Source of the DNA: an uncultured Collinsella sp.
GTDB taxonomy: Bacteria; Actinomycetota; Coriobacteriia; Coriobacteriales; Coriobacteriaceae
Assembly: GCA_900542155.1 (NCBI GenBank)
Contig: UQMD01000011.1
Coordinates: 4,726-68,725 of the forward strand
DNA: 64,000 nt
Reading direction: 5' to 3'
Shown here: piece by piece, positions 60,938-64,000 of the stretch
Layout: the number at the start of each line of letters is the position of its first letter
How positions within the stretch are numbered: position 1 is the stretch's first letter
Notes under the pieces: model-generated
The model's input: only the letters and a program-made list of their open reading frames with translations
The model's database searches: none
Told to the model about the DNA's origin: nothing
Program-made: the position numbers and the translations under genes

Positions 60938-62830
60938 ATGGAGATGGATGACAACAAACGTAGACGGAATATGATCCTCTACGTGCTCATCGCCTTCGTC
61001 GTCTACCTCGTGCTCTCGACCGTTCTGTTCCCCAACATCGGTCACACGCAGCAGATTACGAAGACCGATTACTCGACGTTTGTCAAAGCGCTCGATAAGA
61101 AGAGCGTCGACAAGGTCGAGTACAACACGGACGATTACACGATTTATTACACCAAGAAGGGCGAGGACGAGAACATCGCCTACAAGACGACCGGTGTGCC
61201 GAATGACGCGGGCTTTACCGATCGCGTGCTTGAATCCGGTGCGTCCCTGGAATCGGTCGTTCCCGATAAGAACTCGGGTCTGATGACCTACTACCTGCTC
61301 ACCCTCATTCTTCCCATAGCGATTTTCTTCCTGATCGGCTGGTGGCTCAACCGCCGCATGAAGAAGGCCATGGGCGATGACGGTCCGTCGATGAACTTTG
61401 GCGGCGGTGGTTTTGGCGGCGGCGGTCTGGGTAAGTCCGGCGCGCGCGTGATCGCTTCCAAGGACGTGGGCGTGACCTTTAAGGATGTCGCTGGCCAGGA
61501 AGAGGCCAAGGAGTCCCTCAAGGAGGTCGTCGACTTTCTGGAGAAGCCGCAGCGCTACGAGGAGATCGGCGCCAAGCTGCCGCGCGGTGCTCTCCTTGTT
61601 GGCCCTCCGGGTACCGGTAAGACCCTGCTTGCCAAGGCTGTTGCCGGCGAGGCCGGTGTTCCGTTCTTTAGCATTTCGGGCTCTGAGTTCGTTGAGATGT
61701 TTGTTGGCCGCGGCGCTGCAAAGGTTCGTGACCTGTTTAAGCAGGCCAAGGAAAAGGCCCCGTGTATCGTCTTTATCGATGAGATCGATACCATCGGTAA
61801 GAAGCGCGATGGCGGCGGCTTTAGCGGCAACGACGAGCGCGAGCAGACGCTCAATCAGTTGCTGACCGAGATGGATGGCTTCGATAACCACAAGGGAATC
61901 GTTGTCCTTGCCGCAACCAACCGCCCCGACAGTCTCGATCCCGCTCTACTGCGCCCCGGTCGTTTTGACCGCCGCATCCCCGTCGAGCTGCCCGATCTGA
62001 CCGGCCGTAAGAACATCCTCGAGCTTCACGCCAAGAGTGTGAAGACCGAGCCGCCGATCGATCTGACCGCGATTGCCCGCGCCACGCCCGGTGCCTCGGG
62101 CGCCGACCTGGCCAATATCATCAACGAGGGCGCCCTGCGCGCCGTTCGCGAGGGTCGCAAGCGTGCAACCCAGGACGACTTCGAGGAGTCGGTGGAGGTT
62201 GTCATTGCCGGCCAACAGCGTAAGTCCACGGTGCTTTCCGACCACGAGAAGCAGGTCGTTTCCTACCACGAGATCGGTCATGCCATCGTCGCTGCCCGCC
62301 AAAAGGGCTCTGCGCCGGTTACCAAGATCACCATCGTGCCGCGCACGAGCGGTGCTCTGGGCTATACCATGCAGGTTGAGGAGGACGAGCGCTTCCTGAC
62401 GACGCGCCAGGAGGTCTTGGACAAGCTTGCCGTTTACTGCGGCGGCCGTGCGGCTGAGGAACTCATCTTTGGCGAGATGACGACCGGCGCGGCCAACGAT
62501 ATCGAGCAGGCCACCAAGCTCGCCCGCAACATGGTGACGCGCTTTGGTATGTCCGATGAGTTTGGCATGATGGCGCTCGGTACCGTTCAAAACGCGTACC
62601 TCAACCAGGACACGTCGCTTACCTGCGCTCCCGGTACGGCCGAGCGCGTGGACGCGATTGTCGCTAAGCTGATCGAGGACGCGCATGATCGTGCCCTGCA
62701 GATCCTCAAGGAGAACAAGTTTAAGCTCCACGAGCTGGCTCGTTATCTGTACAAGAAGGAGACGATCACGGGCGAGGAGTTTATGAATCTTCTCACGCGT
62801 GAGAATCCGCTGATGCCAAAGCAGCAGTAA
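60938..62830 (+). CDS. ftsH: ATP-dependent zinc metalloprotease FtsH
   Basis: Membrane-anchored AAA protease for quality control. The 630 residues have two membrane helices (about 12-30 and 115-132) around an external domain, a Gly-rich linker (GGGGFGGGGLG), the AAA module with GPPGTGKTLLAKAVAGEAG (near 222), VFIDEIDTIG and the SRH NRPDSLDPALLRPGRFDR, and the protease with HEIGHA (His 444 and 448) and the downstream Asp in TTGAANDIEQAT. ATG 60938 has GGAG 8 bases ahead; the in-frame ATG 60923 lacks one. A hairpin follows the stop. Confidence 0.94.
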   Translation: MEMDDNKRRRNMILYVLIAFVVYLVLSTVLFPNIGHTQQITKTDYSTFVKALDKKSVDKVEYNTDDYTIYYTKKGEDENIAYKTTGVPNDAGFTDRVLESGASLESVVPDKNSGLMTYYLLTLILPIAIFFLIGWWLNRRMKKAMGDDGPSMNFGGGGFGGGGLGKSGARVIASKDVGVTFKDVAGQEEAKESLKEVVDFLEKPQRYEEIGAKLPRGALLVGPPGTGKTLLAKAVAGEAGVPFFSISGSEFVEMFVGRGAAKVRDLFKQAKEKAPCIVFIDEIDTIGKKRDGGGFSGNDEREQTLNQLLTEMDGFDNHKGIVVLAATNRPDSLDPALLRPGRFDRRIPVELPDLTGRKNILELHAKSVKTEPPIDLTAIARATPGASGADLANIINEGALRAVREGRKRATQDDFEESVEVVIAGQQRKSTVLSDHEKQVVSYHEIGHAIVAARQKGSAPVTKITIVPRTSGALGYTMQVEEDERFLTTRQEVLDKLAVYCGGRAAEELIFGEMTTGAANDIEQATKLARNMVTRFGMSDEFGMMALGTVQNAYLNQDTSLTCAPGTAERVDAIVAKLIEDAHDRALQILKENKFKLHELARYLYKKETITGEEFMNLLTRENPLMPKQQ

Positions 62831-62848
62831 TACTAGTTGCGCTGTGTC

Positions 62849-62887
62849 AATCGCCCCATTTGAGTGTCCATCTCAAATGGGGCGATT
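62849..62887 (+). terminator. Hairpin after ftsH
   Basis: A perfect 16-base stem AATCGCCCCATTTGAG/CTCAAATGGGGCGATT around TGTCCAT, followed by TGTGTGGGG rather than a T-run. It reaches close to the ribosome-binding site of the next gene. Confidence 0.7.
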
Positions 62888-62907
62888 TGTGTGGGGAGAG
62901 TTGTTAT

Positions 62908-63369
62908 ATGAAGATTGTGGTAAGTGCCTGCTTGATGGGCGAGAGCTGCAAGTATAACGGGCTCGACAACTACCTTCGCGAGCTGGTCGAGGCTTGCGAG
63001 CGCACGGGAACCGAGGTCCTGTTGGTATGCCCCGAGGTTTTTGGCGGCCTTCCCACACCGCGCAAGCCGTCCGAGATTGTGAGCGGCGAGGTCCGTACCT
63101 GCGAGGGCGTCTCAGTCGATCGCGAGTTTCGCCTGGGTGCCCAACGTGCGCTCGATATGTGTGAGCAGGCAGGCGGCCCGTCCGAGATCGCTGCGTGCGT
63201 CTTGCAGGACCGTAGCCCCTCGTGCGGTGCGGGTCGCGTCTACGATGGCACCTTTAGCGGTACGCTCACCGTGGGCAACGGTATTTTTGTCGACCTGCTG
63301 CTGCGCCACGGGTACCGTGTGATTCCGGCTAGCGAGTTCGATCCCAGCATGCTGGAACATTGTCCATAG
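62908..63369 (+). CDS. DUF523 protein
   Basis: A 153-residue conserved protein of unknown role: MKIVVSACLMGESCKYNG, LLVCPEVFGGLPTPRKPSEI, ACVLQDRSPSCGAGRVYDGTFSGTLTVGNG and IFVDLLLRHGYRVIPASEF. The spaced Cys residues (8, 14, 40, 105 region SPSCG) suggest metal or Fe-S binding, as noted for the family. GGGGAGAG ends 7 bases before the ATG. It overlaps debris of a recombinase on the other strand. Confidence 0.88.
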   Translation: MKIVVSACLMGESCKYNGLDNYLRELVEACERTGTEVLLVCPEVFGGLPTPRKPSEIVSGEVRTCEGVSVDREFRLGAQRALDMCEQAGGPSEIAACVLQDRSPSCGAGRVYDGTFSGTLTVGNGIFVDLLLRHGYRVIPASEFDPSMLEHCP

Positions 63370-63475
63370 CACTCGAACCCAACACTTCCTCACGGGTGAC
63401 CGTTTTGGCATCATCCGTGAAGTTGATATTGAGTACGACCCGGTCATCAAAGACGTAGACCGAGTCGACAGGTGC
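63332..63475 (-). pseudogene. C-terminal scrap of a large serine recombinase
   Basis: On the minus strand the stretch encodes DSVYVFDDRVVLNINFTDDAK followed by TVTREEVLGS and AMDNVP, which resembles the tail of Tn-type large serine recombinases (VYVxDDxxVxxxNxxD...). Nothing upstream in the same frame continues the family, so catalytic and zinc-ribbon domains are gone. It overlaps the end of the DUF523 gene. Confidence 0.45.
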
Positions 63476-63588
63476 CGTACCCAGGCAGCCCCTCCCCGCG
63501 GCCATCGCGCAGGAACGCGCACACGGCCTTCCCGTCTCTTGCGCCTCTCCCGGAACTGTCCACATCAGTGTAGCCAATCCAGTCCGCC

Positions 63589-63835
63589 AAGGGCTGCAGC
63601 CCGGACAACGCGGCGATGGAGGGCTTCTTCGGCCTGCTCAAGAAGGAGTTCTGGCACGGCAGGGACAGGTCGGACTGGACCCCCGCCCGCTTCATCGAGG
63701 AGCTCGGGGGCTGGATTGGTCGATACAATACGGAGAGGCGCAGCGATGCGCTCGGTGGCCGCACGCCGGCCGAGTTCCGCTCCGCGCTGGGAAGGGCCGC
63801 GTAACGGTCCAAGAAATCGTCCGCAGTCCCCATTC
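63589..63835 (+). mobile_element. Right-end remnant of an IS3-family insertion sequence
   Basis: The frame from 63589 encodes KGCSPDNAAMEGFFGLLKKE, FWHGRD, EELGGWIGRYNTERRSDALGG and TPAEFRSALG, the last third of an IS3/IS150-type OrfB transposase including the final catalytic Glu in MEGFFGLLKKE, ending at TAA 63802-63804. About 30 bases later CGGTCCAAGAAATCGTCCGC followed by AGTCCCCA looks like the right inverted end. The rest of the element is missing upstream. Confidence 0.8.
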
Positions 63836-63919
63836 TTGCCCCTTTGGGACAGCTTTTTGTTGGGGCGTGCCTGCCCCAAACCCTGCTAGGAACGAGTACA
63901 GCAAACTGGAATTTTCAAA

Positions 63920-64000
63920 TTAGTCTTTGCAAATTACCTTTGAACCTTCACCATCAATTACAATTCCCTGACGGTTGTTAATTGGGCATAGATTCAAATC
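63920..64000 (-). CDS. C-terminus of an unidentified gene running past the window edge
   Basis: On the minus strand the final 81 bases read DLNLCPINNRQGIVIDGEGSK and end CKD-stop, with clear amino-acid character and no interruptions, but it is too short to name. It is much more AT-rich than the core genes, in line with foreign DNA next to insertion-sequence remains. The 85 bases between it and the IS end contain no gene. Confidence 0.4.
   Translation of the reverse strand, partial: DLNLCPINNRQGIVIDGEGSKVICKD

Noticed and set aside
1..64000. CRISPR array
   Set aside because: No series of evenly spaced direct repeats was found; the repeats present are palindromic single units.

Overview
The window is GC-rich, gene-dense bacterial chromosome. 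The single-copy housekeeping genes, the Actinobacteria-style gene order (asp23-fakA-recG-rsmD-coaD-yceD-rpmF-plsX-acpP-rnc-smc-ftsY-ffh and rimP-nusA-infB-rbfA-nrnA-truB-ribF-dnaG) and the absence of outer-membrane export genes point to a monoderm of the class Coriobacteriia, most likely a gut Collinsella. That assignment rests on protein likeness recalled from knowledge; no search was run.

Left part (1-8.5 kb): a surface-polysaccharide locus in decay. An intact ABC-2 exporter pair (Wzm/Wzt type), two GT2 and one GT4 glycosyltransferases, and a divergently placed GtrB-like GT2 are surrounded by broken genes: an RmlD fragment, a nucleoside-hydrolase fragment ending in a 20-bp perfect inverted repeat, scraps of another glycosyltransferase gene, and a second Wzt copy with an internal deletion plus a frameshift. 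From 8.5 to 10.6 kb, after a tRNA-Arg, lie the remains of an ATPase + HNH pair resembling a Septu-like defence system, then an intact AAA ATPase behind an AT-rich palindrome.

Centre-left (10.9-22.0 kb): a tightly coupled eight-gene operon that reads as a Gram-positive Pel polysaccharide system (PelD-, PelE-, PelA-deacetylase-, PelF- and PelG-like) followed by CotH kinase, VTC and DUF4956 genes. The PelD-like protein carries an RxxD motif five residues before a degenerate GGDEF, so cyclic-di-GMP control of synthesis is predicted. PelF would polymerise, PelG export, PelA deacetylate; CotH/VTC/DUF4956 would form a linked modification or anchoring module of unknown chemistry.

Centre and right (22-63 kb): mostly core genes: a PLP-fold protein lacking the usual lysine, a ModE-like regulator, guaB, leuS, the rimP-nusA-infB-...-dnaG run, rpoD, tRNA-Asn, the asp23-to-ffh run, a metal-related DUF134/NifX-like fusion with its own operators, thyA-folA, a TrmH-family methyltransferase, a MATE exporter, cobO, ftsH and a DUF523 gene. 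Several intergenic gaps hold very long imperfect palindromes; two (after the Pel operon and after rpoD) share flanks, and two (after the Pel operon and after guaB) share a core, defining a repeat family. The right edge (63.4-64 kb) is a mobile-element scrapyard: a serine-recombinase tail, an IS3-type transposase tail, and the AT-rich end of a gene that runs out of the window.
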